NCBI GenBank assembly: GCA_003134655.1
Contig: PLBY01000123.1
Span: forward strand, 1-64,000
Source of the DNA: Acidobacteriaceae bacterium
GTDB lineage: Bacteria > Acidobacteriota > Terriglobia > Terriglobales > Acidobacteriaceae
Direction: 5' to 3'
Length of the DNA: 64,000 nucleotides
Under the pieces are notes generated by a model that was not told where the DNA came from, ran no database searches, and saw only the letters and a program-made list of their open reading frames with translations. Shown here piece by piece: positions 1-9,143 of this stretch (within the stretch, counting starts at the first letter, position 1; the number at the start of each line of letters is the position of its first letter). Made by a program: the position numbers and the translations under genes.

Positions 1-76
1 ATTCACCCCCGAAAGATAGGACAGTCGCCCCGCGAAGACGACGAACCAGTTGACCAGTTGACCAGCTAAATCTGCT

Positions 77-434
77 TTGGGGCACATGAAAGCAACGTTT
101 GTTGGACGTGAAACAAGCAATGGGCCAGTTACGTCTGTCATGATGCGGCGAATACCGAAGCGCCTGGTGATTGATTCGCTGGCAGGCTTTGAGATGGCGT
201 TGGCACCCGGCTTCCGCGCGGACTTTCGCGAATCGCTGTACAGGATGATAACCGCTTTGACCGGAGTCGGAGTGACGATTCTAAGCACGGTTGAGATGAA
301 TGAGTCTTTCACAGAATTCCCGTTCAGTACCTTTCTCGATTTCCTTTCTTACCGATGACATTATCCGGCTTCGGTACGTATGCATCGACGGCCAGCTTCG
401 CAAGATCATGGTCGTCATCAAGATGCGCGGTGGC
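77..434 (+). pseudogene. KaiC/RAD55-like ATPase C-terminal remnant, frameshifted
   Basis: Reading from about 140, the frame encodes a stretch typical of the second half of a KaiC/RAD55-type RecA-fold ATPase: RLVIDSLAGFEMALAP (Walker B strand and following helix), FRESLYRMITALTG, then VTILSTVEMNESF. The frame runs into a stop at 356-358, but the family sequence continues in another frame (ISFLTDDIIRLRY, IDGQLRKIMVVIKMRG, about 336-431), so a frameshift lies near 325-340. The Walker A half is absent, so the gene is truncated at its 5' end, and its 3' end is replaced by IS66 sequence at about 430. KaiC-like ATPases of this class are often stand-alone signalling ATPases. This copy cannot be functional. 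Family assignment rests on recognised motifs only. Confidence 0.7.
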
Positions 435-1232
435 TACATTCAGGCGGACGAAACCCCAGTCGATGTGCAGACACGCGAGGGCCGAGGACAGAATCACCAA
501 GCGTATCTCTGGCAATACAGTCGCCCCGGAGGAACCGTGGTGTTCGACTTCCGCTTGGGCCGTGGACGCGATGGACCGAAGCGGTTTCTGGGACAGTTCG
601 AGGGCATTCTCCAAACCGATGGATACGCTGCTTATGACCAGATCGGTGGGCCGGGAATGGTGCATGCCGCGTGTTGGGCTCATGCCAGAAGACAGTTTTT
701 CGAGGCGGTGCAGCTAAATCCCCGAGACCCGGTTGCAACTCCGATTGTGGCGCAGATGGACGAACTGTTTGCCGTCGACGCGGAAGCTCGCCGCAAAGCG
801 CTGACTACTGCGGCGCGCCATATCCGACGTCAGGAAACAGCCAAGCCTCTTCTCGATGAAATTCGTAGCAACATCGACGCAGCGCAGTCGGTTGCATTGC
901 CTTCGAGCGCACTCAGCAAGGCTTGCCAGTGCGCGATCACGCTTTGGAAAAAGCTCACCCGCTTCTTGGAGTATCCCGAATTAGAGCTAAGTACCAATCT
1001 GGCGGAGAATTCCATGCGTCCCGTGGCTCTGGGCCGGAAGAACTGGATCCACGTCGGCAGTCCACAGGCGGGACCCAAGGTTGCGGCGATTCTCTCGGTC
1101 GTGGAAAGCTGCCGCAGGTTGAAACTCCGAGTGCGTGACTACTTGGCCGCAGTTCTACCTGGGTTTGCCGATCTCCCGATCCATCGCCTCCCAGACCTTA
1201 CTCCCGCTGCTTGGGTCGCCCGGCATTCATAA
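429..1232 (+). pseudogene. IS66-family transposase, 5'-truncated, fused to KaiC remnant
   Basis: From GYIQADETPVDVQ onward the frame matches the catalytic (DDE) region of IS66 transposases: IQADETPV carries the first Asp, LQTDGYAAYD the second, HAACWAHARRQFFEA is the family hallmark, and STNLAENSMRPVALGRKNW carries the final Glu and the conserved GRKNW. The C-terminus has the usual IS66_C tail. About 270 residues remain where intact TnpC is about 500, so the N-terminal helix-turn-helix and zinc-binding parts are missing. The open frame continues upstream into KaiC-like sequence without a stop, giving a chimera of about 310 codons. No tnpA/tnpB or clear inverted repeat was found. Probably dead. 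Confidence 0.85.
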
Positions 1233-1452
1233 ACTCAAGCGACCGGTTTTTCGGGAGTGAAAGTGATTTTGCGACAACAACCGCTTGGCTTCCTGTTTCC
1301 GACTACACGGAAGTCGAGCTTTGGACGGCGTCAGTGACCGTAAACGACAGGCGAGCCAGCCGGAAACCTTGATTGCTTTCGCAAGTCATATTTCGTTTAC
1401 GCCCCAATCCCAGCGGCAATCTTCGGAACTGCGTTTTTGCGCAACCTGCTAG

Positions 1453-2631
1453 CTAGAACCCATCGGAAGACTTAAACAGGATGTCGCCTTTCAGTTTGAT
1501 CTCCACGGGGACGAAATAGCGGCGAATGGCCTGTGTATCCAGTTCAATTCCCAGGCCGGGTAAGTTGGGCAGAGCAACGTAACCCTCCTTGTCACGCTCC
1601 AAATGGTTGGAGGTGACCTCCCGCGCCAAGGGCTTGGGAGCGAAAGGATACTCGCAGATTTCGTGGGAGCGCAAACCTGCATAGGGCTGCAGCGAGGCAC
1701 TGAGCGCCAGGTGCGACGTGAAGGTATGGTTCACAAACGTCACGCCTTTGGAGACTGCATAATCCGCCACACGTTTAGCCGGGCCGATGCCGCCGATGCG
1801 TCCGCAATCCACTTGAATGTAGCCGACGCCGCCGTAGTCAATGAGATGTCGTGCCATGTAAAAATTGTGCGCTCCTTCCCCTCCCGCCAGCTTGACCCTG
1901 CCTCTGCGAGAGAGGGATGAATAAGCATCCAGCGCACTGGTATGAAATGGCTCTTCGAGCCATATCGCGCCAACCTGCTCCAGCATCGGAAGGCGCGCGG
2001 CGGCGGCCTCGACGTTGTCGCCGAAGATCTGTCCAACGTCCACCATCAGAAGAGAACCTTTGCCCAATCCTTCTCGCGCGGCGGCGAAATGTTCGAGGTC
2101 GGTTTTGAGGTCGCCTCTGCCGATCGGTCCCCATCCGAACTTCACCGCACGGAAATTCTGGCGGCACGCTTCGGTGGCCTGTTGATAGGTGTGCGCGGGT
2201 GTGTCGCCGAACAGTTGCGACGCGTACGGGAGTTTGCGGAACGATTCGCGGTATCCGAGCAGTTTCCAGACCGGCTCCTCGCGTACCTTGCCCAGCAAGT
2301 CCCAAAGCGCAATCTCCACGCCGGACCAGGTATGCGGCGCTTGCAAAAGGTCCATGCTGTCGAGTTCGATCTGCGAAGCAATGCGGTAGATGTCTTCGGG
2401 GCTCTCCAGTCGCTGCCCCAAGACCGAAGCACCGACCGGACGGCAAGCGCCATGAGACATGGGGCACACGAAAGCCACGATTGAGACTAGCGGAGATGCC
2501 TCGCACTCGCCCCATCCCTCCACACCTCCGGCCGCGACCCGCACCAGCAGCGCATCCTGGCTGCCGTCGCCCTCAGTCGTCACTAACGGCATGGACACAT
2601 AAAAAAAATCGACCGCTTCGATCTTTCTCAT
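1453..2631 (-). CDS. enolase-superfamily (mandelate racemase/muconate lactonizing type) sugar-acid dehydratase
   Basis: A 392-residue protein of the usual length for the MR/MLE family. Visible landmarks in order: N-terminal capping domain (EAVDFFYVSMPL, GWGECEASP), then the barrel with AVKFGWG (catalytic Lys strand), LLMVDVGQ (first metal Asp), IWLEEPF (second metal Glu), LAGGEG (third metal Glu), QVDCGRIGG and VNHTFTSHLALSAS (His on the opposite side of the active site). Such enzymes abstract the alpha-proton of a sugar acid and eliminate water. The exact substrate cannot be read; neighbours (Zn-ADH, SDR, FAH hydrolase) favour a fuconate/rhamnonate/galactonate-type acid. ATG at 2631 is preceded by GGAG on the minus strand. 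Divergent from the Zn-ADH, sharing a 127-bp intergenic region. Confidence 0.8.
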   Translation of the reverse strand: MRKIEAVDFFYVSMPLVTTEGDGSQDALLVRVAAGGVEGWGECEASPLVSIVAFVCPMSHGACRPVGASVLGQRLESPEDIYRIASQIELDSMDLLQAPHTWSGVEIALWDLLGKVREEPVWKLLGYRESFRKLPYASQLFGDTPAHTYQQATEACRQNFRAVKFGWGPIGRGDLKTDLEHFAAAREGLGKGSLLMVDVGQIFGDNVEAAAARLPMLEQVGAIWLEEPFHTSALDAYSSLSRRGRVKLAGGEGAHNFYMARHLIDYGGVGYIQVDCGRIGGIGPAKRVADYAVSKGVTFVNHTFTSHLALSASLQPYAGLRSHEICEYPFAPKPLAREVTSNHLERDKEGYVALPNLPGLGIELDTQAIRRYFVPVEIKLKGDILFKSSDGF

Positions 2632-2758
2632 TAGGAAGCTCCGCGCCCTAAAATTACCTCCTTTATACCTGTTCGCAGAGCAGGGGGCTTGTAACCCGGT
2701 TAAAAAGATCAGTAAACCAATGTTCCCGGAAAAACTGCTGGCTTATACTTTGTGGGCT

Positions 2759-3754
2759 ATGCGCGCTCTGGTTTACACCGCTCCCGGCAAGGTCGAAATG
2801 CAAGAACGTCCCCGGCCCGATCCCCAAAAGGGGGAAGAGGAAATTGCAGTGGAAGTTGCGGGGGTCTGTGGTTCCGACATTTCGGGATTTCTCGGCCATA
2901 GCGCCCTGCGACGGCCGCCTCTGGTGCTGGGCCACGAGTTGGTAGGCCGGCTCCGCGATGGGCGGCGCGTCGTGGCCAATCCTCTGATGAGTTGTGGCCA
3001 CTGCGGCGCCTGCCTCTCGGGTGCGCAGAATCTGTGCGACTCTTGGACGTTGCTCGGCCTCGGAAGCACCTCGGGGACGTTCACCGAGTTTGTGGCCTTG
3101 CCCCGAGCCCAGGTCTACGAGATTCCAGCCTCGCTCACGGCAGATCAGGCAATTTTGGCTGAGCCGCTGGCCAACATCGTCCACATGTTCCGGATCGTCT
3201 CGCCTCCGGCCTTTTTTCGCTTGGCAATTGTCGGCGCGGGTACGATGGGAGCGCTAACACTACTGGCCGGGCTCCGCATTGGAGCGCGGGACTTGCTGGC
3301 CGCGGACTTAAACGATCAGCGCCTTGAAACCATGAGTAAGCTGGGCGCCTCAGCTACCGCGAACGCCGCGAAGTCGGAATCCCTAGCGGAGGCGCAGCGT
3401 ATGGGCGGTCGCGGGTATGACGTGGTCATTGACGCCAGCGGCAGTGCTGCGGCGCGACAGATGGCCTTCGACCTTTGCCGTCCGGGCGGCCAAGTCGTCC
3501 TGCTGGGGATGGGAAACCAGCGGAGCGAAATCAATTTCGTCCCCAGCATCCGCAAGGAACACCGTGTGGTGATGTCGTTTGCCTACACACCGGTTGATTT
3601 CCAGCGATCGCTTGATCTACTGATCGCGGGCGAGGTGGATCTGACCCCCTGGACAGTCAGGATGCCGCTGGAGAGCGGCCAGGAAGCGCTCGATCGCATG
3701 AGCCATAATCCAGGCGTTGCGCTGAAGATGATGCTCGAAGTGGCGGCCCCTTGA
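2759..3754 (+). CDS. zinc-dependent medium-chain alcohol/polyol dehydrogenase
   Basis: MDR-family dehydrogenase of about 331 residues. Catalytic zinc ligands appear in VCGSDI (Cys) and GHELVG (His-Glu). The structural zinc loop shows four cysteines in CGHCGACLSGAQNLC. The NAD(P)-binding Rossmann motif is AIVGAGTMGALT. The start is placed at the ATG opening MRALVYTAPG, typical of the family; an upstream in-frame ATG at 2720 adds 13 residues of unlikely sequence. This type oxidises sugars or polyols (galactitol, threonine, fucose-like substrates). Divergent from the sugar-acid dehydratase, so probably co-regulated. The substrate is inferred from context only. Confidence 0.85.
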   Translation: MRALVYTAPGKVEMQERPRPDPQKGEEEIAVEVAGVCGSDISGFLGHSALRRPPLVLGHELVGRLRDGRRVVANPLMSCGHCGACLSGAQNLCDSWTLLGLGSTSGTFTEFVALPRAQVYEIPASLTADQAILAEPLANIVHMFRIVSPPAFFRLAIVGAGTMGALTLLAGLRIGARDLLAADLNDQRLETMSKLGASATANAAKSESLAEAQRMGGRGYDVVIDASGSAAARQMAFDLCRPGGQVVLLGMGNQRSEINFVPSIRKEHRVVMSFAYTPVDFQRSLDLLIAGEVDLTPWTVRMPLESGQEALDRMSHNPGVALKMMLEVAAP

Positions 3755-3900
3755 ATCGTGCTGCGCTCTGCACAAAACGGTTGAAACGCCATCCCCCGCA
3801 GTTAAGTGCAGGAAGTATCAGAATATCGTTCCTTTGATGCTGCTGAGCGGCTTGCGATCTCATCCTGCCGCAGGTATGCTCGTGATCCTTGCCTGCGCCG

Positions 3901-4368
3901 ATGTCTGAACCAGCCACCACTTCACGTGCCTCCTTGCCTCGGATTCTGGGCTTGCCTCGATGGTTGGCCTTTTCGCTGCTGACTATTCTGCTGTGGGGCG
4001 CATGGGGCGCGGTGTCGAAGGTCGCGTCGGACGGAGTGGACGCCAACACAAATCAAATTTTCTTCACATTCGGGCTCTTGCCTCTCATCCTTATGGTGTG
4101 GCGTTCGCCGCGGAATACGGGCGGCGGAGAAAAAAGACGCACCGGGCTTGCCTGGGCATTTCTTACCGGCATCCTGGGCGGGACGGGCAACATTGCCTTC
4201 TTTCGTGCACTGGCGATGGGCAAAGCCTCGATTGTTGCGCCCGCGACTGCGCTGTTTCCTCTGGTTACCGTGATTCTTGCCGTAACTTTATTGCACGAAC
4301 GTGTGGGCACCGCACAGAAAGTCGGACTGGCGCTAGCGCTGACGGCAATCTACTTGTTGAGCATGTAA
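3901..4368 (+). CDS. half-size EamA-type membrane transporter (first of pair)
   Basis: A 155-residue integral membrane protein with one EamA repeat: LLTILLWGAWGAVSKVAS opens the first helix, and the family end signature FPLVTVILAVTLLHERV is present. Full DMT-superfamily exporters have two such repeats (10 helices, about 300 residues); this has one, with about five helices. It begins at ATG 3901, with an in-frame TTG 12 bases upstream as a weaker alternative, and stops 11 bp before a second single-repeat gene. The two probably form a heteromeric transporter. Substrate unknown; it may export or import a metabolite of the surrounding sugar pathway. Confidence 0.75.
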   Translation: MSEPATTSRASLPRILGLPRWLAFSLLTILLWGAWGAVSKVASDGVDANTNQIFFTFGLLPLILMVWRSPRNTGGGEKRRTGLAWAFLTGILGGTGNIAFFRALAMGKASIVAPATALFPLVTVILAVTLLHERVGTAQKVGLALALTAIYLLSM

Positions 4369-4379
4369 TTCGGAAGCTT

Positions 4380-4829
4380 ATGTCATTCTTGCCTGCATGG
4401 ATGTGGTTTGCCGCGATCGCCCTAGTGTTCTGGGGCATTACGGGCGTGACCCAAAAGCTGGCCACGAACCGGATTTCGAGCGAACTCTCGTTCACCTGGT
4501 TTGCCTATGCCATGATCGCGATTTCCGCGATCCTGGCGGTGTTGGTGCCCATTCACTGGCATGTGCGGCCCATGATCTTCTGGGCAGCCGTGGTGGGGGG
4601 AACGCTGAACGGGTTAGGAGCGCTGACCAGCTTCACCGCCCTGGAGTCGGGCGGGAAGGCTTCAGTTGTGATCTCATTGATCTCCCTCTACCCTCTGGTC
4701 ACGGTCGCCTTGGCGGTGACAATCCTGCACGAGCGGCTGACCTCGGCCCAGGCTGTCGGGGTGGGGATCGCGATCGTGGCGGCGATTTTGCTCTCACTGG
4801 AGCCGAAAGCGCCGGGCGGCGCAGTTTAG
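4380..4829 (+). CDS. half-size EamA-type membrane transporter (second of pair)
   Basis: A 149-residue membrane protein carrying a single EamA repeat: WMWFAAIALVFWGITGVTQK in helix 1, GGTLNGLGALTSFTALESG in the middle, and LYPLVTVALAVTILHERLTS near the end. It parallels the preceding gene domain for domain (YPLVTVALAVTILHER against FPLVTVILAVTLLHER). The ATG at 4380 lies 11 bp after the stop of the first gene, so the two are almost surely co-transcribed. A frameshifted single two-repeat gene is less likely, because each half has its own start and ends cleanly. Confidence 0.75.
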   Translation: MSFLPAWMWFAAIALVFWGITGVTQKLATNRISSELSFTWFAYAMIAISAILAVLVPIHWHVRPMIFWAAVVGGTLNGLGALTSFTALESGGKASVVISLISLYPLVTVALAVTILHERLTSAQAVGVGIAIVAAILLSLEPKAPGGAV

Positions 4830-4853
4830 CGCTACTCGTGTCGATTTTCTATC

Positions 4854-5846
4854 TCACGCTTCGGTCATGTTTCCTGAAGGATCTACAGACCCCACCGAGC
4901 GCAGTCCTTCCTGAACAAAGAACCGAACGTTAGTCTGGAGACTTTCGCCGGGCGCGAGACTCCTGTGGCGTCCCGCGGCTTTCATGGCTTCGAAATTGAG
5001 CGGATAACCAGTACAGGGCTCAAGAACCGCGACGTTGTAGTTGCGCCAGCCTCCGTAGGTGGCGAAGAGCCAGCACGAGCGGAAAACCTCCGGATCAAAC
5101 TGCAGCCCACACGCTAGCCCCGTTGCCGTGTTGGTCAGAGCACACCAGTTTCCTTTCGCGTGCGTGCCATAGAAGAAGTACAACTGGCGGGCCTCCTCGG
5201 GCGTGACCCTCCGGAGATCAACCTCGCCGGTGAGAGTCTGAATGATAGGCCATTGTGCTTCGGGGGCCGCCCCTGCCAGAGTGCCGGGAAACGCCGGTTC
5301 GAGAACGACCTGCATGGGTGGAAAATCAATGCGATGCTGCGGCGAAACCGCCATCGCAGGATGAAGCTTCCACAGAAACGGGAAGGCGGTTCGTCCCCGG
5401 TTGGTGAAGCGATGATGAAAGTCGATGCGAGCTTGTTCGCGCCACAGACGAATCGTCTTCTCCACTTCGATCGCGCTGATCGGAGTTACGTAGCGCAGCC
5501 GCACGCCCACCTCGTCAGGGCTTGAAAACGGCTGCGCTTCCCATTCCCCGGTCCAGAGTTCGCCGTGATCCGGGTAGCATTCGCCCTCAATCACTGAAAT
5601 CTCATCGTTTGGAAACAGCTCATCCCAGCCCCCGCTCCAGACGTCGTCGTAACGGGAGTTGGATGGTAACCGGGACGGAGCAATCCGCGGATTATTCCAG
5701 AGCAGATCCGCATCAAGAGGCTTGTACGTGATCTGCCAGATCTTGGCGCCTGCCGTAGGAAGAATCGCCAAGCGAAGCAGGCGGTTTTCCAGCACAATGG
5801 TGCGCAGGCCGCGGTATGACCAGTCCGTCCTCACACTAAGTCTCAT
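4854..5846 (-). CDS. aldose-1-epimerase-like (galactose mutarotase-fold) protein
   Basis: A 330-residue protein whose start, ENRLLRLAILPTAGAKIWQI, is the opening beta-strand pair of galactose-mutarotase-like proteins, followed by DDVWSGGWDELFPND and a central FHHRFTNRG / FLWKLHPAMAVS segment with a conserved His. No signal peptide is seen, so it is cytoplasmic. It may act as a sugar mutarotase feeding the dehydrogenases nearby, or be one of the many uncharacterised members of the fold. It begins 3 bp after the stop of the upstream minus-strand gene (5850-7097), which indicates translational coupling in an operon. Confidence 0.65.
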   Translation of the reverse strand: MRLSVRTDWSYRGLRTIVLENRLLRLAILPTAGAKIWQITYKPLDADLLWNNPRIAPSRLPSNSRYDDVWSGGWDELFPNDEISVIEGECYPDHGELWTGEWEAQPFSSPDEVGVRLRYVTPISAIEVEKTIRLWREQARIDFHHRFTNRGRTAFPFLWKLHPAMAVSPQHRIDFPPMQVVLEPAFPGTLAGAAPEAQWPIIQTLTGEVDLRRVTPEEARQLYFFYGTHAKGNWCALTNTATGLACGLQFDPEVFRSCWLFATYGGWRNYNVAVLEPCTGYPLNFEAMKAAGRHRSLAPGESLQTNVRFFVQEGLRSVGSVDPSGNMTEA

Positions 5847-5849
5847 GGG

Positions 5850-7097
5850 CTACATTTCCTTCCCAAGGTCCTCGACCGGAAGCAAGGGTTCCGTCTTCAC
5901 GGTGGCGTGGCCCGATCGGCGAATGTATTTCGGTGAAGTCACAGGATTACGAATTACAGTGGTGGAATCGTCGGCCGCCATGACTCCGCAGTCGAACTGC
6001 ACGCGATCAAAAGTGGCTTGGCTGTGACCGTTCAAGCGCACCTGGCTGGTTGCCAAATCCGGACGCTGCGCGGCAAGGCGATGGGCCCCGACGGTGGAGC
6101 GGTCCACGAGCAATTGGGCATCGCCGCCCAAGGAAAGCCAGTCGGCATAGATTTCGGAATTGCGAACCGTCAGTTTTGCGTGGCCGTCGGCCGTCAGTTC
6201 ATCAATCAAGCTGTCAGTGAAGGTGAGGTTGGCTTCCCCTCCTGCGTAGACATCCCAAGTGTCTGCGTTTACTTCTTGCAGCCGGAGGCGGAAGGGACAG
6301 TCTGATGCACCCGGCTCCGGAACCACCACCGGTCTATTGGCCGAGCCAACGCGCCCGTGAGGCAATTTGAGTTTCCCCCGGCAGGTCGGCGCAATCGCCA
6401 GCTGGGCCCGCCCAATCCGGCTCAGGCTGACATCGCTTTGGCCGTGAACATACAGAAGAAAAAGCTGCGCCACCGTGTCTGTCAGGTCAGCCGTGGCGAG
6501 CGATCCCATGCGGAGTGTCTGGGAGAATGGCCGGTCAGCCGGAATATCAGCAAAGTCAATCTTGTCGCTTTCCCCAGTGTGGGTCGAAAGAAACACTAGG
6601 CGCAGGTGGCGACCAACGACATGGCTGGAGTGGGAAATCTCAAGTTCGAAGATAGCGAAGTTCTCAAGTTCAGCCTGGACGTGATCCAGATGGAATTCCG
6701 AGTTTGTAGTCTGGAAGTCGTCCACCGTGACATCACCCTGTAACAACCAGATCGGGTGCGCACTTCCTACGGCCGTCATGGTTGAGCGGTGGATCTTGAT
6801 TTTGGCCGGTCCCTCGCAGCGAAGCCCGCTCGTGCCGTTCGCCGAAGCTGGCGGGTCTGACACTCTGATGTTCGCATCCTCCAGTTCGAGTTCGGCTCCG
6901 GCGGCCACGGAAACCGGTCCTCGAAGGTCAAGGGAAATTCCTTTGAGTTTTACCCGGCCGACAATGCGCAAAGGCCCGTCGTGCCGGAATTCGTCTTTTG
7001 TGGCGATGACGGTACCGTCCTCCAACGCAGGGAGAGATTGTTGTCCTGTCGCGGGAAGTGCCAGAATCAAGAATAGGATCAACAAGGCGGATTTCAT
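5850..7097 (-). CDS. secreted beta-helix-like protein of unknown function
   Basis: A 415-residue protein with a cleavable signal peptide (ALLILFLILALPATGQ) and then many short alternating strands (for example GGEANLTFTDSLIDEL, GHAKLTVRNSEIY, GDAQLLVDRSTVG) spaced about 20 residues apart, as in right-handed parallel beta-helices. No catalytic motif was recognised. Beta-helix proteins often bind or cleave polysaccharides, which would fit the glycan-degrading region, but this is inference. It is first in a two-gene minus-strand operon with the epimerase-like gene. Confidence 0.55.
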   Translation of the reverse strand: MKSALLILFLILALPATGQQSLPALEDGTVIATKDEFRHDGPLRIVGRVKLKGISLDLRGPVSVAAGAELELEDANIRVSDPPASANGTSGLRCEGPAKIKIHRSTMTAVGSAHPIWLLQGDVTVDDFQTTNSEFHLDHVQAELENFAIFELEISHSSHVVGRHLRLVFLSTHTGESDKIDFADIPADRPFSQTLRMGSLATADLTDTVAQLFLLYVHGQSDVSLSRIGRAQLAIAPTCRGKLKLPHGRVGSANRPVVVPEPGASDCPFRLRLQEVNADTWDVYAGGEANLTFTDSLIDELTADGHAKLTVRNSEIYADWLSLGGDAQLLVDRSTVGAHRLAAQRPDLATSQVRLNGHSQATFDRVQFDCGVMAADDSTTVIRNPVTSPKYIRRSGHATVKTEPLLPVEDLGKEM

Positions 7098-7382
7098 CAG
7101 TCCATTTGCCTCGGATTCCGAGACTCGGCGGCCAGCATATCCGATAAGTATGTTCCGGCTGAATGTTTATCCGACATTCCTTCACAAATTCAATGGCCAC
7201 GAATTCGCGGATAGCCCCAGGTTCACCACAGGGACACGAAGGCACACGAAAGAAAACCCTCAGAATCGCGTCTTCGTGAACTTCTTGTCATTCGTAGTTC
7301 ATGAATTTGGACTGCAGCAATTCACGGGCTGGCTTGCCGAGTATCTAAGGTGCGTCGTATGCTGACGAAATAGGGTGGCTGA
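7098..7382. other. intergenic divergent region with dispersed-repeat-like tract
   Basis: This 285-bp gap separates the minus-strand beta-helix gene from the plus-strand TPR gene and must hold both promoters. At about 7215-7310 it carries a tract with TTCACCACAGGGACACGAAG and TTCGTAGTTCATGAATTTGG, which resembles non-coding dispersed repeats of soil bacterial genomes. No gene is supported. Confidence 0.3.
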
Positions 7383-9143
7383 ATGTGGCGCTTCAGACCG
7401 GACAACAGCAATGGGCTTCGAATCCTCGCTCTCGTGGCGGTTCTTGGCTGTTGGTCCAGTGCGTCTACAGAACAAGATCTCAAGTCCCTTGTCGAGCGAG
7501 CGTTCAACTTTCACCAAAAGGGACAATTTGCTGAATCTCTGCCTTTGCTGCGCCGTGCCTATGCCGTCGACCCGAACGACTACTTCGTCAATCTGCTTCT
7601 GGGCATCGATTCGTTGCGCATGGGGCAACCAAGAACCGCCGTCTCTTATCTGAAGAAGGCATCCCGCCTGCGTCCCAAGGAAGAATTCCCTCTCGATTAT
7701 CTGGGGGAAGCTTATGCCCGGCAGGGTGCCTACGGAGACGCAGCGGAAGCCTACATCAAAGTCGTGCGTGTGGCCCCGGGATCTTCGGATTCGGCGGTCG
7801 CCTTCGTCGATTTTGCCCTGTCTCGTTTCGCCAGCATGTCCGCATTGCTGCGCAGCTCGAAAAAGGGGCTCGCGGCTGAATACCGTCTGCGCGCCCTAGC
7901 CTTGGCTGACAGCGACGCATCGCGTTCTTCTCTGCTCCAACGCGCCGCAGACCTGGACCCGACAGCTCCAGGGATCTGGTCTGGTCTCGCCCGCGCTGCC
8001 CTTGCCTCCGGTGATTTCGCCGTCGCGGAGGACTACTCCCGCCAAGCTCGGGAGGCTGATCCCGACGATCTAGTGGCGTGGATCGCGGATGCGCAACTGG
8101 CGGCGCGAGAGAACGGCTGGAAGGCGGCCATCGAACGCCTCAACGCGGTGGCGCAACGTTCGCCGGGAACGCTTTCCCACGCCGTGGGCCAGTGGCCTTC
8201 GCAACTCCTGCCTCAGTCGTCCTTAACGGTTTCGGGCATGGCGGCGCAATTTTTTTCCTGCGTCCGCGAAGCCGTCAAGTCCTGCGATATGTCTCCAGCG
8301 GGCAAGGTCGCAGAAGGAAGTTCTGCAGTTCTGTTTCACGAGCAGAGATGGGAGCAAATCACGAAACTCCCCGCACCTCAGCCAAATCAGACCGGGGCGT
8401 GGCTGCGGCGCGGAATCGCCTTCGCGCGTCTCGAGGATTGCCAGGGAGCGATCCCCTCGCTGGAGCGGGGTTTGCCAAAATCGGCTCCGGACAATTATGG
8501 GATGTTTCTGCTGTCGTGGTGCTACTCGCGGGAAGCTGGCCGCACTGCGGACCAAGTGCGGCAGTCCGCCAGCGACGAAGTCCCCGTGCATGTGATGCGC
8601 GGCGACATTCTGCTGCGTCTACAGGCAAAAGCCGAGATGGCGGGAGCCGAGTACCAGCTGGCGCTCGCTCGGGCACCCAACGATCCGGCGTTGCTGGAGC
8701 GGCTTGCGGAAGCGCAGTTCGGTTCGGGAAAACCCGAAGCCGCGCGTGAGACCGCCCAGGCCGCGCTCACAATTGACCCTCTCCGTCTTGGAGCAAAACG
8801 GACTCTGGCAAGGATCGGGATGCAGGACCGTGATTACTCCACAGTCTTGCCATATCTCAGGGAACTCGTGGCTCGCGATCCGCAAGATGTAGCGACACGC
8901 GTCGAACTGGGAAGGGCTTGCGCCCAGACCGGAGCCCTGGATGAAGCCCGGGAAAACCTTGCGCCCGCGCTGGAGGGTGGCTATCCTGACGAGAAGGGAA
9001 GCCTGCACTACCTTCTCGGGGGAGTGCTCAAGAAAATGGGACGCACCTCCGAGGCGGACCGGGCGTTGGCCACCGCAGCGCAGCTGTCAGAGGCATTCCA
9101 GCGAAAGTCTTATCGGGACCAGGACCCTGATGCGCAGCCGTAG
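7383..9143 (+). CDS. exported TPR-repeat protein (probable lipoprotein)
   Basis: A 586-residue protein with a hydrophobic N-terminus (ILALVAVLGCWSS) whose VLGC fits a lipobox, so it is probably a lipoprotein; a plain signal peptide is the alternative. The rest is tetratricopeptide repeats, for example GQFAESLPLLRRAYAVDPND, GQPRTAVSYLKKASRLRP and GAYGDAAEAYIKVVRVAPG, with a second TPR block near the C-terminus. TPR modules mediate protein-protein contacts. The gene overlaps the CRTAC1-family gene by 14 bp. This coupling of TPR and CRTAC1 genes suggests that the two products act together in the envelope, perhaps in glycan handling. Confidence 0.75.
   Translation: MWRFRPDNSNGLRILALVAVLGCWSSASTEQDLKSLVERAFNFHQKGQFAESLPLLRRAYAVDPNDYFVNLLLGIDSLRMGQPRTAVSYLKKASRLRPKEEFPLDYLGEAYARQGAYGDAAEAYIKVVRVAPGSSDSAVAFVDFALSRFASMSALLRSSKKGLAAEYRLRALALADSDASRSSLLQRAADLDPTAPGIWSGLARAALASGDFAVAEDYSRQAREADPDDLVAWIADAQLAARENGWKAAIERLNAVAQRSPGTLSHAVGQWPSQLLPQSSLTVSGMAAQFFSCVREAVKSCDMSPAGKVAEGSSAVLFHEQRWEQITKLPAPQPNQTGAWLRRGIAFARLEDCQGAIPSLERGLPKSAPDNYGMFLLSWCYSREAGRTADQVRQSASDEVPVHVMRGDILLRLQAKAEMAGAEYQLALARAPNDPALLERLAEAQFGSGKPEAARETAQAALTIDPLRLGAKRTLARIGMQDRDYSTVLPYLRELVARDPQDVATRVELGRACAQTGALDEARENLAPALEGGYPDEKGSLHYLLGGVLKKMGRTSEADRALATAAQLSEAFQRKSYRDQDPDAQP

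Noticed and set aside
48..69. Short tandem TTGACCAG repeats near the window start
   Set aside because: Only two to three units; too short to support an element or attachment site.
324..683. Minus-strand open frame opposite the IS66 fragment
   Set aside because: It is a mirror of the strongly supported IS66 coding frame and shows no domain.
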